NCBI GenBank assembly: GCA_900317835.1
Contig: ONIL01000029.1
Span: forward strand, 1-51,691
Length of the DNA: 51,691 nucleotides
Source: an uncultured Prevotellaceae bacterium
Lineage (GTDB): Bacteria > Bacteroidota > Bacteroidia > Bacteroidales > Muribaculaceae
Reading direction: 5' to 3'
Part shown: positions 1 to 8,606 of the stretch, piece after piece
Layout: every line of letters begins with the position of its first letter
Position numbering within the stretch: position 1 is the first letter of the stretch
Notes under the pieces: model-generated
What the model saw: only the letters and a program-made list of their open reading frames with translations
What the model was told of the DNA's origin: nothing
Databases searched by the model: none
Made by a program: the position numbers and the translations under genes

Positions 1-131
1 ATGTCGAGTTTGCGCTTGTTGGCGGGGTTGACGAGTTTTTGATGAGCCTTATAGTTGGTCCACTTCTCAGCGATGGGTCCCTCGGGAATCTTGGAATCGA
101 TGGGCTGAGCGTTCATTTTGTTTTCTTCCAT
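1..131 (-). CDS. sdhA: Succinate dehydrogenase/fumarate reductase flavoprotein subunit, N-terminus (cut by window edge)
   Basis: Only the first 43 codons are inside the window; the gene continues beyond base 1. The product begins [19 protein letters not shown] and continues [23 protein letters not shown], which is the conserved start of the Bacteroidales FrdA/SdhA flavoprotein just before its FAD-binding segment. This subunit carries covalent FAD and interconverts succinate and fumarate at the inner face of the cytoplasmic membrane; in gut Bacteroidales it mainly reduces fumarate to succinate. The start was set at 129-131; a second in-frame ATG lies five codons later. It follows the cytochrome b gene by 36 bases on the same strand, the usual order cytochrome b, flavoprotein, iron-sulfur subunit. 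Confidence 0.9.
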   Translation of the reverse strand, partial: MEENKMNAQPIDSKIPEGPIAEKWTNYKAHQKLVNPANKRKLD

Positions 132-167
132 TTGTGTTACAAATTTTAAAAGGTTAATACTCAGCGA

Positions 168-824
168 TTAGAGGGCAAAGAACCAGGTAAAGTAGCAAGC
201 CTCTACAGCAAACAGGATAAACACGATAGTGGCCCACCACTTGGAGATGCACTGCCAGCGGGGAATCCACTTGTCGTTGGCGGTACCCAGGGTCTGGAAA
301 GCGCTCCAGAAACCGTGGCTGATGTGGAACCACAAGGCGGCAAAACCAATGAGATAAACGGGCAGTACCCACAACTGGCTAAAGGTAGCCTGCAGGTAGT
401 GAGTACCGTTCATCACATGGTCACCCATCATTTCGGGCAACTGCATTTTGGCCCAGAACTGCACGAGGTGCAGAATCAAGAAGCAGCAAACGATAAGACC
501 CAGAACGAGCATGTTCTGAGAAGCCCACTCGACATCTTTGGGCTTGGAGGTCACAGCATAGCGGTTATTGCCACGTGCCTTGCGGTTCTGGAACGTGAGA
601 ATGAACGCGAAGATGATGTGAATTGCAAAGCCGCCTGCCAGGATCAATGTACCCAGCAGAGCATACCAATTGGCACCGAGGAATTCGCAGATGGCATCAT
701 AAGCCTCGAAGGAAATGAGGGCCACCGCGTTCATCAGTGCATGAAATGTTACAAATAGGACAAGGAAAAGACCGGTGACTGACATCACAATCTTTCGTCC
801 TACAGATGAATTAGTTAACCACAT
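168..824 (-). CDS. sdhC: Succinate dehydrogenase/fumarate reductase cytochrome b subunit
   Basis: A 218-residue integral membrane protein with five hydrophobic segments, of the di-haem cytochrome b558 type that anchors the flavoprotein and iron-sulfur subunits and exchanges electrons with menaquinone. The N-terminus (MWLTNSSVGRKIVMSVTG) is typical of the family. Candidate haem-ligand histidines sit in membrane segments: His28 (FHALMN), His69 (AIHIIFAF), and further His in LILHLVQFW and the WFHISHGFWSAFQTLG stretch. It is the first gene of the operon with the flavoprotein gene downstream. A promoter element lies 63 bases upstream. Nothing looks damaged. Confidence 0.93.
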   Translation of the reverse strand: MWLTNSSVGRKIVMSVTGLFLVLFVTFHALMNAVALISFEAYDAICEFLGANWYALLGTLILAGGFAIHIIFAFILTFQNRKARGNNRYAVTSKPKDVEWASQNMLVLGLIVCCFLILHLVQFWAKMQLPEMMGDHVMNGTHYLQATFSQLWVLPVYLIGFAALWFHISHGFWSAFQTLGTANDKWIPRWQCISKWWATIVFILFAVEACYFTWFFAL

Positions 825-886
825 AAAATTGATGATTTTTTAGTTATTAATTGTATTGTTATTTAGTTAATTACAACATTATCCTG

Positions 887-894
887 CAAAGATA
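887..894 (-). promoter_or_regulatory. Promoter -7 element of the sdh/frd operon
   Basis: Read on the minus strand this is TATCTTTG, matching the Bacteroidota -7 consensus TAnnTTTG, 63 bases ahead of the sdhC start. A TTGA about 22 bases further upstream is a weak -33 candidate. Confidence 0.6.
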
Positions 895-1038
895 ATAAAA
901 ATTTTCAATTTTTCACTCAACCCCAACAAGTTTTCCCATTTAAGCACACCAAAATCATGTTCCAAGCAATAGTTTATACATTCAGTGGAACAAATTTGAT
1001 TTTTATTTGTATTATTTTATCTGTTTTGTGTGGGGATA

Positions 1039-1121
1039 TGCCCTAGCGGGCAAAAATTGAAACAAATCTTGAACTAATTAAGACAAATCAAATATGTTTG
1101 GATTTTTCGCCCGCAGGGCGA
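1039..1121. repeat. Imperfect long inverted repeat (possible small non-autonomous element)
   Basis: The left arm reads GCCCTAGCGGGCAAAAATTG and onwards; the right arm, reversed and complemented, reads GCCCTGCGGGCGAAAAATCC and onwards. The similarity runs for about 30 bases, so the 83-base stretch can fold into one long imperfect hairpin. Function unknown. Confidence 0.5.
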
Positions 1122-1196
1122 CTCTATTTCTTAGCGACTTAGCGAGAGGCATAGGGGGCCTCACGATGGGGGCATTGCAGTAACGATACACAATGG

Positions 1197-1218
1197 GAGA
1201 CGCAAAATTTTGCGTCTC
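1197..1218. repeat. Perfect 22-base palindrome
   Basis: GAGACGCAAAA is followed directly by its exact reverse complement TTTTGCGTCTC. There is no loop, so a DNA-level role (protein binding site or repeat element) is as likely as an RNA hairpin. It sits 77 bases from the long hairpin at 1039-1121, suggesting one composite intergenic element. Confidence 0.6.
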
Positions 1219-1245
1219 TACAATTTTTGGATGATTCCCGGATGT

Positions 1246-1297
1246 AAAAAAACTGAGGTCACAAAAGTTGCCATGAATGACAATTTTGTGACCTTAG
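1246..1297 (-). terminator. Terminator of the uppP-truB-queA operon
   Basis: An 11-bp perfect stem pairs 1256-1266 (AGGTCACAAAA) with 1284-1294, extended inward by TTG/CAA. On the minus strand it is followed by seven T (1246-1252 are A on the plus strand). It lies just after the queA stop codon. Confidence 0.8.
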
Positions 1298-1320
1298 TCG
1301 TTTGCTGCAGTTAGCTCTGT

Positions 1321-2376
1321 TTAGTCGTTGAGGATAAGCATGGCATCGCCATAGGCACCAAAGCGGTACTTCTCCTCGATGGCGACACGGTAAGCGTCCA
1401 TCGTCTGCTCGTAGCCACCAAACGCAGCCTGCGCCATGAGCATGATGGAATAAGGCATGTGGAAGTTTGTCACCAGCGCGTCACAGGTCGTGCACTCATA
1501 GGGCGGGAAGAGGAACTTGTTGGACCATCCCCCGAAGGGTTTGATATGCCCGTTCATGCCCACGCAGGTCTCGAAGGCGCGCAGTACCGACGTACCGATG
1601 GCGCACACCTTGTTGCCGCCGTCGCGCAAGGAGTTGACTTTCTCGGCAATCTCAGCGCTGACGTCCATCTCCTCACTGTCCATACGATGCTTGGAAAGGT
1701 CCTCGACATCAATATCGCGATAGCTGCCAAGGCTGATGTGCATCGTGATGAAATCATAGTCGATGTCACGTATTTCCATGCGACGCAGCAACTCTCGCGA
1801 GAAGTGCAGACCCGCTGCAGGAGCAACCACGGCACCCTCTTTGCTCGAGAAAATAGTCTGATAACGCTCGGCATCATCAGGCTCGGCTTCGCGCTGGATA
1901 TAATAGGGCAACGGCGTGTTACCCAAGTTGTAGAGATCCTTCTTGAACTGGTCGTGATCGCCGTCATAGAGGAAGCGCAGCGTGCGTCCGCGCGAGGTGG
2001 TGTTGTCGATGACCTCGGCCACCATCGAGTCGTCCAGGCCAAAGTAGAGCTTGTTGCCGATGCGGATCTTGCGGGCAGGCTCAACAAGCACGTCCCACAA
2101 CTTGTTGTTGGGATTCAATTCCCTGAGCAGGAACACCTCGATGCGTGCGCCGGTCTTCTCCTTGTTACCGAAAAGCTTGGCGGGGAACACCTGCGTATCG
2201 TTGAACACGAACATGTCATGCGGATTGAAGTATTCAAGGATTTCCTTGAACACGCGATGCTCAATCTGGTTGCTGCGCTTGTGCAACACCATCAGTCGCG
2301 ACTCATCACGCACGGGAACAGGATGCGAGGCAATCAGGTCCTCGGGCATCCGGGTATTGAATTCTGACAGTTTCAT
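1321..2376 (-). CDS. queA: S-adenosylmethionine:tRNA ribosyltransferase-isomerase
   Basis: A 351-residue protein beginning MKLSEFNTRMPEDLIASHPV, the standard QueA length. It transfers and isomerises the ribosyl part of S-adenosylmethionine onto 7-aminomethyl-7-deazaguanine in tRNA, giving epoxyqueuosine. Conserved stretches include FVFNDTQVFPAKLFG, the APAAGLHFS segment and the C-terminal DALVTNFHMPYSIMLMAQAAFGG. It is the last gene of an operon read leftwards (DUF3098, uppP, truB, queA), 117 bases after truB, and is followed by a strong terminator. This order recurs in Bacteroidales and may simply reflect shared tRNA-modification and housekeeping demand. Confidence 0.96.
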   Translation of the reverse strand: MKLSEFNTRMPEDLIASHPVPVRDESRLMVLHKRSNQIEHRVFKEILEYFNPHDMFVFNDTQVFPAKLFGNKEKTGARIEVFLLRELNPNNKLWDVLVEPARKIRIGNKLYFGLDDSMVAEVIDNTTSRGRTLRFLYDGDHDQFKKDLYNLGNTPLPYYIQREAEPDDAERYQTIFSSKEGAVVAPAAGLHFSRELLRRMEIRDIDYDFITMHISLGSYRDIDVEDLSKHRMDSEEMDVSAEIAEKVNSLRDGGNKVCAIGTSVLRAFETCVGMNGHIKPFGGWSNKFLFPPYECTTCDALVTNFHMPYSIMLMAQAAFGGYEQTMDAYRVAIEEKYRFGAYGDAMLILND

Positions 2377-2493
2377 ATCTCTAATCTGTTTTCAATTAGC
2401 TTTCTCTTTATTGGCCTCACGCTAAGCCACTAAAGCGCTAAATTATATTGTTAATTCTATTCTGTTTTCAGTTGTCACGAGCTGGTTATCAGC

Positions 2494-3354
2494 TCATTTG
2501 ATCTGCGAGGTGCGGCGCGGGGGAGCTTCACATTTCTTCGCCTGCTTGCGGGCCTGACGTTCGGCCTTCTGCCGGGCTGCCCGCTCACGGTTCTCCTGGC
2601 GCTCACGTTCCAGCCGCTCGGCGGCCGCTTGTTCGGGGGAGACATAGGTCTCGCTATCAAGTTTCTCGACCAAGCCGTCGAGGGTAAGGCAGTCATTAAT
2701 GGTGATGTCACCCACGCGAGTGCGTCGCAGTGCCGTCAGGTGGGCTCCGCTACCCAACGCCACACCGATGTCACGGGCCAGGGCGCGGATGTAGGTACCC
2801 TTGCTGCACACCACCCGCAACTGCAGGGTCGGCTCATCGGGCAGGCCACATTGCAGCACTTCGATCTCGTCGATGACGAGCGTCTTGGGACGGATTTCCA
2901 CGTCTTGTCCTTTTCGGGCCAGCTTGTAGGCGGGTTTACCGTCGATTTTACAGGCCGAAAACGAGGGGGGCACCTGCTCAATGCTACCTGTGAACTGCTC
3001 TTGCAGCACTCGGTCGATGAGGGCACGATCGATGTGGTGCCACTCGTAGGTGGCATCCACCTCGGTCTCCAGGTCATAGCTGGGTGTTGTGGCACCCAAC
3101 CTCAGGTCGGCGATATATTCCTTTACACCAGCCTGCAACTCGTCGATGCGCTTGGTGGCATGGCCCGTGCACAGCAGCAACACGCCGGTGGCCAGCGGGT
3201 CGAGCGTACCGGCATGACCCACCTTGACCTGCCGTGTGCCCAGATGGGTGCGCAACACGGCGCGCACCTTCTTGACAGCGGCAAAGGAGGTCATCCTCAA
3301 CGGCTTGTCGATGCAGAATATTTCGCCTTCTATCGGATTTAACATTTTAGACAA
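2494..3354 (-). CDS. truB: tRNA pseudouridine(55) synthase
   Basis: A 286-residue TruB. It makes pseudouridine 55 in the T-loop of most tRNAs. The catalytic Asp is in VGHAGTLDPLATGVLLL near residue 52, and the RALARDIGVALGSGAHLTALRRTRVG segment marks the family. After about residue 235 the protein has an Arg/Glu/Lys-rich low-complexity tail (ERLERERQENRERAARQKAE onwards) that is not part of the catalytic fold and may help bind RNA. It lies between uppP (29 bases upstream) and queA. Confidence 0.95.
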   Translation of the reverse strand: MSKMLNPIEGEIFCIDKPLRMTSFAAVKKVRAVLRTHLGTRQVKVGHAGTLDPLATGVLLLCTGHATKRIDELQAGVKEYIADLRLGATTPSYDLETEVDATYEWHHIDRALIDRVLQEQFTGSIEQVPPSFSACKIDGKPAYKLARKGQDVEIRPKTLVIDEIEVLQCGLPDEPTLQLRVVCSKGTYIRALARDIGVALGSGAHLTALRRTRVGDITINDCLTLDGLVEKLDSETYVSPEQAAAERLERERQENRERAARQKAERQARKQAKKCEAPPRRTSQIK

Positions 3355-3383
3355 TCGGTGCGTTAATCCCTTTAAATGCCCCT

Positions 3384-4241
3384 TTAGTCCACCATCTGTA
3401 ACGATTGACCGCTTAACAGCATGGCCAGAATGAGAGCACCCACAATGATGCGGTACCAGCCAAAGGCTTTAAAACCATACTTGGTCAAGAAATTCACAAA
3501 CCACTTCATGGCGAGCAGCGCCACGATAAAAGCGACCACACAGCCCACAATCAAGACAATGATATTGTGGGTGGTCGCCCAGTCGGCATTGTCCTGGAAC
3601 AAGTCCACAAGGTCCAGCAGGGTGGCGCCAGCCATAGTGGGCACAGCCAGGAAGAAGGAGAATTCAGCGGCCTTGCGCCGGGTGAGTTTCTGTGACATAC
3701 CGCCCACGATGGTAGCCATGCTGCGGCTCACGCCCGGAATAACCGATATACACTGGAACAAACCTATCTTGAATGCCTTGCGCTCATCCAGCTCCACGGC
3801 TTCACTTCCCTTATTGAAGATGCGGTCACAGAACAGCATGAACACGCCTCCCGCTACCAGCATGATGGCGACAACCAAGACGCTGTCGAGCAGCCAGTCG
3901 AGCAGCCCCGATTTCTTAGCCGCCAAACCGATAACAACTGCCGGCACCACCCCCACCAGCAACAGCCAGTAGAAGTACCACTTGTGCTTGAAGCGTTGCC
4001 ACGACGAGGCACCCTGGGGCGCCGGAGTGTGGTCAAGACGGAAAAACCGTTTCCAATAAAGCACCACTACCGACAGGATGGCTCCAAACTGGATGATGAA
4101 CGTGAACGCATGCACAAAAGCATCGCCCTGAGCAACGCCCAACAGGTGCTGGGTGATGATCATGTGGCCGGTTGACGAAACGGGAAGAAACTCGGTGAGT
4201 CCTTCCACAATGGCAATGATGATTGCTTGCAGCAGATCCAT
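3384..4241 (-). CDS. uppP: Undecaprenyl-diphosphate phosphatase
   Basis: A 285-residue polytopic membrane protein of the BacA/UppP family. It dephosphorylates undecaprenyl diphosphate to recycle the lipid carrier of peptidoglycan and surface polysaccharides. The family motifs are intact: EGLTEFLPVSSTGHMII near the N-terminus and PGVSRSMATIVGG in the middle, which carry the catalytic Glu, His and Arg residues. It starts 12 bases after the DUF3098 gene and is followed by truB, so the four genes are probably co-transcribed. Confidence 0.96.
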   Translation of the reverse strand: MDLLQAIIIAIVEGLTEFLPVSSTGHMIITQHLLGVAQGDAFVHAFTFIIQFGAILSVVVLYWKRFFRLDHTPAPQGASSWQRFKHKWYFYWLLLVGVVPAVVIGLAAKKSGLLDWLLDSVLVVAIMLVAGGVFMLFCDRIFNKGSEAVELDERKAFKIGLFQCISVIPGVSRSMATIVGGMSQKLTRRKAAEFSFFLAVPTMAGATLLDLVDLFQDNADWATTHNIIVLIVGCVVAFIVALLAMKWFVNFLTKYGFKAFGWYRIIVGALILAMLLSGQSLQMVD

Positions 4242-4253
4242 GCTGATTAGGGC

Positions 4254-4556
4254 TTATTCTTTTACGTCAATACTGTCGTCGGTGGGTTTAGCGTCTTTCT
4301 TGCGGTAGATGATGGCAAATGCCATGAGCACAAAGCCCAAGAAGGCAATGATGGGGCCTGTCGTGACGCGACTGGTCTCAAACAAGTCATTATTGAACTT
4401 GTCGCCAGTGTTGGCGCTACCTGCCATCAGCCAGAAGCCGATGATGATCAGCAACAGGCAGACAGCCATGAGGATGAAATTGATTTTCCCCAGCGGATAG
4501 GATACCTTGCCGCCAACCTTCTTCTCAACTTGAGATTTCTTTTCTTTAGTTGCCAT
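4254..4556 (-). CDS. DUF3098 family membrane protein
   Basis: A 100-residue protein with a charged N-terminus (MATKEKKSQVEKK), two predicted membrane helices (about 26-45 and 67-85) and an acidic C-terminus. It matches the DUF3098 family, a Bacteroidota protein often encoded between ftsX and uppP. Here no ftsX lies upstream; the gene heads the operon and has its own promoter. Molecular function is unknown; a link with cell-envelope synthesis is inferred only from the neighbours. Confidence 0.85.
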   Translation of the reverse strand: MATKEKKSQVEKKVGGKVSYPLGKINFILMAVCLLLIIIGFWLMAGSANTGDKFNNDLFETSRVTTGPIIAFLGFVLMAFAIIYRKKDAKPTDDSIDVKE

Positions 4557-4629
4557 TAATTACAATGCTTTGTTGTTAAATCTATATTGCGGGTAGGATA
4601 TGCACGGGGCATACTACCTCAATTTGGTG

Positions 4630-4661
4630 CAAAATTACAACATCAGTAGCCGTTTGTCAAT
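4630..4661 (-). promoter_or_regulatory. Promoter of the DUF3098-uppP-truB-queA operon
   Basis: On the minus strand ATTG (4658-4661) is followed after 20 bases by TAATTTTG (4630-4637), a good match to the Bacteroidota -33/-7 pair, 73 bases ahead of the DUF3098 start. The rest of the 308-base gap (4557-4864) shows no gene and no clear terminator. Confidence 0.65.
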
Positions 4662-4864
4662 ACTTTAAGCCCCGATTTTTCATCTTTTAACGTCAGAGGC
4701 CACCAACGGTCACTACCTAACCAAAATGCTTCACACAAAGGCTAAAAGATGATAAGGTACTATTTTAAAGTAGTTTAGTTCAATCGAGTAGTTACTCTTA
4801 GAACACATAGCCGTGTCCAACACTACTACGATTGAGACAATGACCCAAACGGGTATTACAGCCG

Positions 4865-5869
4865 TTATTGGAACTCGGGGCGGTGGGCGTAGTGGTTGCG
4901 CTGGGATTCGAAGGTGGCGGGAGCGGCTTTGAGCCGGGCGGTGTCGTCCGCAATATCGTAGCTGGCAGCTATCCCAGCAAGCGACACCAGTTGGGCACCC
5001 GTGGCCGGGGCTTCAATCACGGGGATTGGGATATTCCAGCCGTAAAAGTCATTCAGGGCAGCGAGCATCATGGCGGTGCCGCGTTGCTTGCCCTCGGCAC
5101 TATAGCCAGCGATGTGGGGCGTCGCGACGATGGTTTTGTCGAGCAGGTCGAGGGAAATGTCGGGCTCATTCTCCCAACAGTCAAGCGCTACATCACCCGG
5201 CCAGCGCAATAGGGCGGCATTATCGGCAATGGGGCCACGTGCGGCATTAATAATCAAGCGGCATCGCTGCAAGCCGCTGAGAAACTCCTGGTCGCACAGG
5301 TGCCACGTGGGCCACTGGCCGCCGCGGGTGATGGGCGTGTGGAACGTGACAATGTCGCAGCAACGCTGCAACTCGTCGAGTGGGGAGAAAATGACATCAA
5401 AAGAACCGCCCCCATTTTCCCTGGGTGGATCGTTAAGCAGGACGTTGAAGCCGAGTTGACGAGCCCAACGGGCGACGATGGAGCCGATGTGCCCGACGCC
5501 AACGATGCCCAGGGTGAGACCATCGGCACTGGCGATGTTGCGGGCACGCATCCAGGCAGCAATGGCGGCAAATACCCATTGGGCGACGGCTGGGGCATTG
5601 CAACCCGGAGCATTGCGCACCGTGATGCCACGGTCAGCACAATAGTCAAGGTCGATATGGTCGGTGCCAATGGTTGCCGAGCCGATGAAACGCACACGGC
5701 TGCCGTCAAGCAACGAGGCGTTGCAACGGGTGCGCGTGCGGATGATGAGCGCATCGGCATCCTTGACTGCGGCGCTGGTGATTTCCTCAGGCCCAAGGTA
5801 CACGACTGTTGCCCGCGGTTCAATCAGGCCCCGGATATTCGGTATGTGGCTATCAACAACGATTTTCAT
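4865..5869 (-). CDS. pdxB: Erythronate-4-phosphate dehydrogenase
   Basis: A 334-residue D-2-hydroxyacid dehydrogenase of the PdxB type, which oxidises 4-phosphoerythronate in the DXP-dependent pyridoxal phosphate pathway. Seen in the sequence: the substrate loop GSATIGTDHIDLDYC, the NAD-binding LGIVGVGHIGSIVARWARQLG, the catalytic Arg in INAARGPI, Glu in ENEPDI and His in TPHIAGYS. The C-terminal dimerisation region is present but short (YDIADDTARLKAAPATFE onwards), as in Bacteroidota homologues. Its ATG overlaps the stop of the preceding membrane-protein gene by four bases, so the two are translationally coupled. Confidence 0.92.
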   Translation of the reverse strand: MKIVVDSHIPNIRGLIEPRATVVYLGPEEITSAAVKDADALIIRTRTRCNASLLDGSRVRFIGSATIGTDHIDLDYCADRGITVRNAPGCNAPAVAQWVFAAIAAWMRARNIASADGLTLGIVGVGHIGSIVARWARQLGFNVLLNDPPRENGGGSFDVIFSPLDELQRCCDIVTFHTPITRGGQWPTWHLCDQEFLSGLQRCRLIINAARGPIADNAALLRWPGDVALDCWENEPDISLDLLDKTIVATPHIAGYSAEGKQRGTAMMLAALNDFYGWNIPIPVIEAPATGAQLVSLAGIAASYDIADDTARLKAAPATFESQRNHYAHRPEFQ

Positions 5870-6855
5870 GACATCAACACATTAGCGGTACCCATCGCAA
5901 TGCATCCAGCGATGAGAAGAAGGATGAACAAGTAGCGGTAGGGCATGGTGGGGCGCAGCGTGTGGGTCAGCGCCAACTGAACAGCCATCATCAGCCCCAA
6001 CAAGGGGAGGAATATTGCCACGTCATGATAGTTGATGATCATGGCAAGAACAACCATAATGAGCATGAAAACAAAGAAAGCGTTATACACGCGGGTCTGC
6101 ATCCTATAGTTCATGATCGTTGTCAGATTCATCATGGCCAGCACAAAGCCCAACACAGCAATGACGGCCGCCAAGACAAGCAGCAGATTGACCACGCCAC
6201 CAAGGTTGAAATGCCACAGACCCATGAAGGCGGGGGCATGGAAATCGGCCACAGACACAATGCCCAAGCCCAAGACAATCCAAAACGGCGTCACCAGGCC
6301 AAAAAGCATCGCTAAGACTCCCTTCAGGTTAAAAACACCCATATTAAGGAAGCCCAGCAAAAATGCGGGGATGAGTACCAGAAAGCCGTAATGAAACATA
6401 CAGCCCGCTGCGGCCAATGCAAATATCAGGAAAATGCTGCGCTGGGAGTGACGGTCCTGGAATGACGCGAACAGCGGCAATGTGGCCACAGCCGTCACGA
6501 GGCACAGCAAGGTGCCGGCATTCAATGCCACAAGCCCCTGTGGGTGTGCCGTCTGCAGCCAGAAGAACGCCGAGGCAAACAAGTGGGTTGTCGAGCGCAC
6601 AAAGGTAAACACCTTGTTCAATGCCAACATGACGCCACCCGTCGCCAGCAGGCATAGCACATTGATAGCCGCCGACATGGGACCGGGCTCGAGGAGTTTG
6701 CCGTTAAACGAGAAGAAAATGCTGCTACCGTCAACCGAGACAGGCACAACACCCATCACCAAGGCCACAGCCGTCACGATAACGAGTGCTAAGGCACTCA
6801 AAATCATAAACGCCCGGCTGTTAAAAAACTCATTGATGCTTTCCCTTCTCGTCAT
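5866..6855 (-). CDS. Polytopic membrane protein of unknown function
   Basis: A 329-residue protein made almost entirely of hydrophobic segments (about ten), starting MTRRESINEFFNSRAFMILS. I do not recognise a catalytic motif. Its size and layout resemble the DUF6427 family of Bacteroidota membrane proteins, but this is only a similarity in pattern. It ends with a four-base overlap into pdxB and starts 78 bases after the rRNA methyltransferase gene, so it may be part of a three-gene transcript. Confidence 0.7.
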   Translation of the reverse strand: MTRRESINEFFNSRAFMILSALALVIVTAVALVMGVVPVSVDGSSIFFSFNGKLLEPGPMSAAINVLCLLATGGVMLALNKVFTFVRSTTHLFASAFFWLQTAHPQGLVALNAGTLLCLVTAVATLPLFASFQDRHSQRSIFLIFALAAAGCMFHYGFLVLIPAFLLGFLNMGVFNLKGVLAMLFGLVTPFWIVLGLGIVSVADFHAPAFMGLWHFNLGGVVNLLLVLAAVIAVLGFVLAMMNLTTIMNYRMQTRVYNAFFVFMLIMVVLAMIINYHDVAIFLPLLGLMMAVQLALTHTLRPTMPYRYLFILLLIAGCIAMGTANVLMS

Positions 6856-6933
6856 CAGTTTTGGGTCAAGAAGACAAGAAGGACAATTAATAATCCGATT
6901 TGATTGTCTTTTTTGTCTTTTGTCTTCTACGTG

Positions 6934-8541
6934 TTATTTGTTGTCAGGAGTGTCGTTGGACTCGTCCAGGTCGCGACGTTTCCAGCTCTTGCGGCGGCCG
7001 TGGATGATGGGGACTTCCTTGTCGGCACTCAGTGTGGGCTTGCGGTCACGCAGGATGCGCTTGGCAAACGTCTCGGTGTGACGGAATTCCTGGTCAAAGT
7101 CATCGTCGTAGCGGCCAGTCTTGTCGCGGTTATCGACATCAGACATCATGCGGCGGTTGCGGGCGATTGTGGAGCGACGCTGGCGCTCTTCCTCACTGAT
7201 TTCAGGGTCACGTGGTGCAGCCCCACGGCTCGGGCCTGGCTTTGGACGTTCCCGATTATCACGACGGCGGTCTGGACGCTTGTCAGATGAGCCCAATCGG
7301 GTTGCAGAAGACGAGGGGCGGTTGGGCCGCACAATTCCCTGACTGCGTTCACTGGCGCGGAAGTCCTCGTTGTGGATATTCTCACCGCGACCTCGCATGT
7401 CGTTATAGGAGCCGTCAAAGATCACAAACTGCAGCAGCTCGCAATCAAGGCCGCCATTATTGAGTGAATAACGCAACGAGGGCTTCAGTCCTATCTTGAA
7501 GGACTGTTCCTTATCGCTGCAGATGAGCCATGCATTATAGCCCATGAAGGTGTGTTTTAATTTGGTACCCAGGTCGCGGTAGAACTGGTCGATGTCATCC
7601 ATGTTCAGGCGCTCGCCATAGGGCGGGTTTGTAATGAGCGTACCCTTGGGAGGCACAATGGTTATCTCGCGCAAGTCACGGCGCTCAAGCTCGATATACT
7701 TGTTCAAGCCCGCATTCTTGACATTGGCGCGGGCAATAGCGATGGCCTTGCCCTCAATGTCACTGCCATAGATCTTGTGATTGAATTCACGCTCAGCGCT
7801 GTCGTCATTATATATCTTGTTGAACAGTTCCTCGTCATAGTCGGGCCACTGCTGGAAGGCATAGCTGTCGCGATAAACTCCAGGAGCGATGTTGGCGCCG
7901 ATGAGTGCCGCCTCGATCAAGAATGTGCCCGAACCGCACATGGGGTCAACCAAGTCGGTCTTGCCGTCCCAACCGCTGAGCAGGATGATTCCGGCAGCCA
8001 GCACCTCGTTGATGGGAGCGTCGGTCTGTGCCACGCGCCAGCCGCGCTTGAACAGCGGATCACCACTGCTGTCGAGCGACAGGGTCACGTCACGGCCCGA
8101 GATGTGGACATCAAAACGAATTTCGGGATTGGACACGCGAATGCTGGGACGCTGGCCATATTTCTCATTAAAGAAGTCGGCAATGGCATCCTTGACACGA
8201 TAGGTGACAAAACGCGAATTGTTGAAGTTTTCACTATAGACCGTGGCATCAATGGCAAATGTCGTCTTGACCGTCATCAGTTGTTCCCAGTCAAATGTCT
8301 TGAGCTGCTCATAAAGATCATCGGCGCTTGTTGACTTCAAGGTGAGGAACGGCTTGAGCACGCGCACCGCTGTGCGGCAGGCGAAGTTCGTCTTATAGAG
8401 CATTTCCTTGTCACCCTTGAACGAAACTACACGGTTTCCCTCTGTCACATCTTCGGCGCCCAGAGCCCGTAACTCGTCGGCAAGCACCCCTTCCAGTCCG
8501 AGGAAGGTCTTCGCTACCATGTCAAATTTATCGGTCATCAT
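6934..8541 (-). CDS. THUMP-domain 23S rRNA (guanine-N2)-methyltransferase, RlmL-type
   Basis: A 535-residue protein. The N-terminus (MVAKTFLGLEGVLADELRAL) and THUMP region are followed by a class I methyltransferase with the SAM-binding LVDPMCGSGTFLIEAAL and the amino-methylating motif TNPPYGERL. This matches the N-terminal half of E. coli RlmL (m2G2445 of 23S rRNA); the RlmK half is absent. From about residue 395 a long Arg/Asp/Ser-rich disordered tail follows (e.g. SDKRPDRRRDNRERPKPGPS), likely an RNA-binding extension. The start has two adjacent ATGs. The promoter lies 25 bases upstream and is arranged divergently with that of the SlyD gene. Confidence 0.88.
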   Translation of the reverse strand: MMTDKFDMVAKTFLGLEGVLADELRALGAEDVTEGNRVVSFKGDKEMLYKTNFACRTAVRVLKPFLTLKSTSADDLYEQLKTFDWEQLMTVKTTFAIDATVYSENFNNSRFVTYRVKDAIADFFNEKYGQRPSIRVSNPEIRFDVHISGRDVTLSLDSSGDPLFKRGWRVAQTDAPINEVLAAGIILLSGWDGKTDLVDPMCGSGTFLIEAALIGANIAPGVYRDSYAFQQWPDYDEELFNKIYNDDSAEREFNHKIYGSDIEGKAIAIARANVKNAGLNKYIELERRDLREITIVPPKGTLITNPPYGERLNMDDIDQFYRDLGTKLKHTFMGYNAWLICSDKEQSFKIGLKPSLRYSLNNGGLDCELLQFVIFDGSYNDMRGRGENIHNEDFRASERSQGIVRPNRPSSSATRLGSSDKRPDRRRDNRERPKPGPSRGAAPRDPEISEEERQRRSTIARNRRMMSDVDNRDKTGRYDDDFDQEFRHTETFAKRILRDRKPTLSADKEVPIIHGRRKSWKRRDLDESNDTPDNK

Positions 8542-8565
8542 GTTCTAGAAATCTATTGGATGGTG

Positions 8566-8573
8566 CAAAGTTA
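8566..8573 (-). promoter_or_regulatory. Promoter -7 element of the RlmL-type gene
   Basis: TAACTTTG on the minus strand, 25 bases before the start. It is only 34 bases from the opposing promoter of the SlyD gene, so the two transcription start regions are close together. Confidence 0.65.
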
Positions 8574-8606
8574 CGCTAAAAACTCGAGATATAACGAAAT
8601 TTGCAC

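Larger units (their letters stand above)
825..1320. other. Intergenic region with hairpins, no gene
   Basis: This 496-base gap between sdhC and queA holds no convincing reading frame. It contains the sdhC promoter at one end, the queA-operon terminator at the other, and between them an imperfect long hairpin and a perfect 22-base palindrome, listed separately. The middle looks like a degenerate repeat element. Confidence 0.6.
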
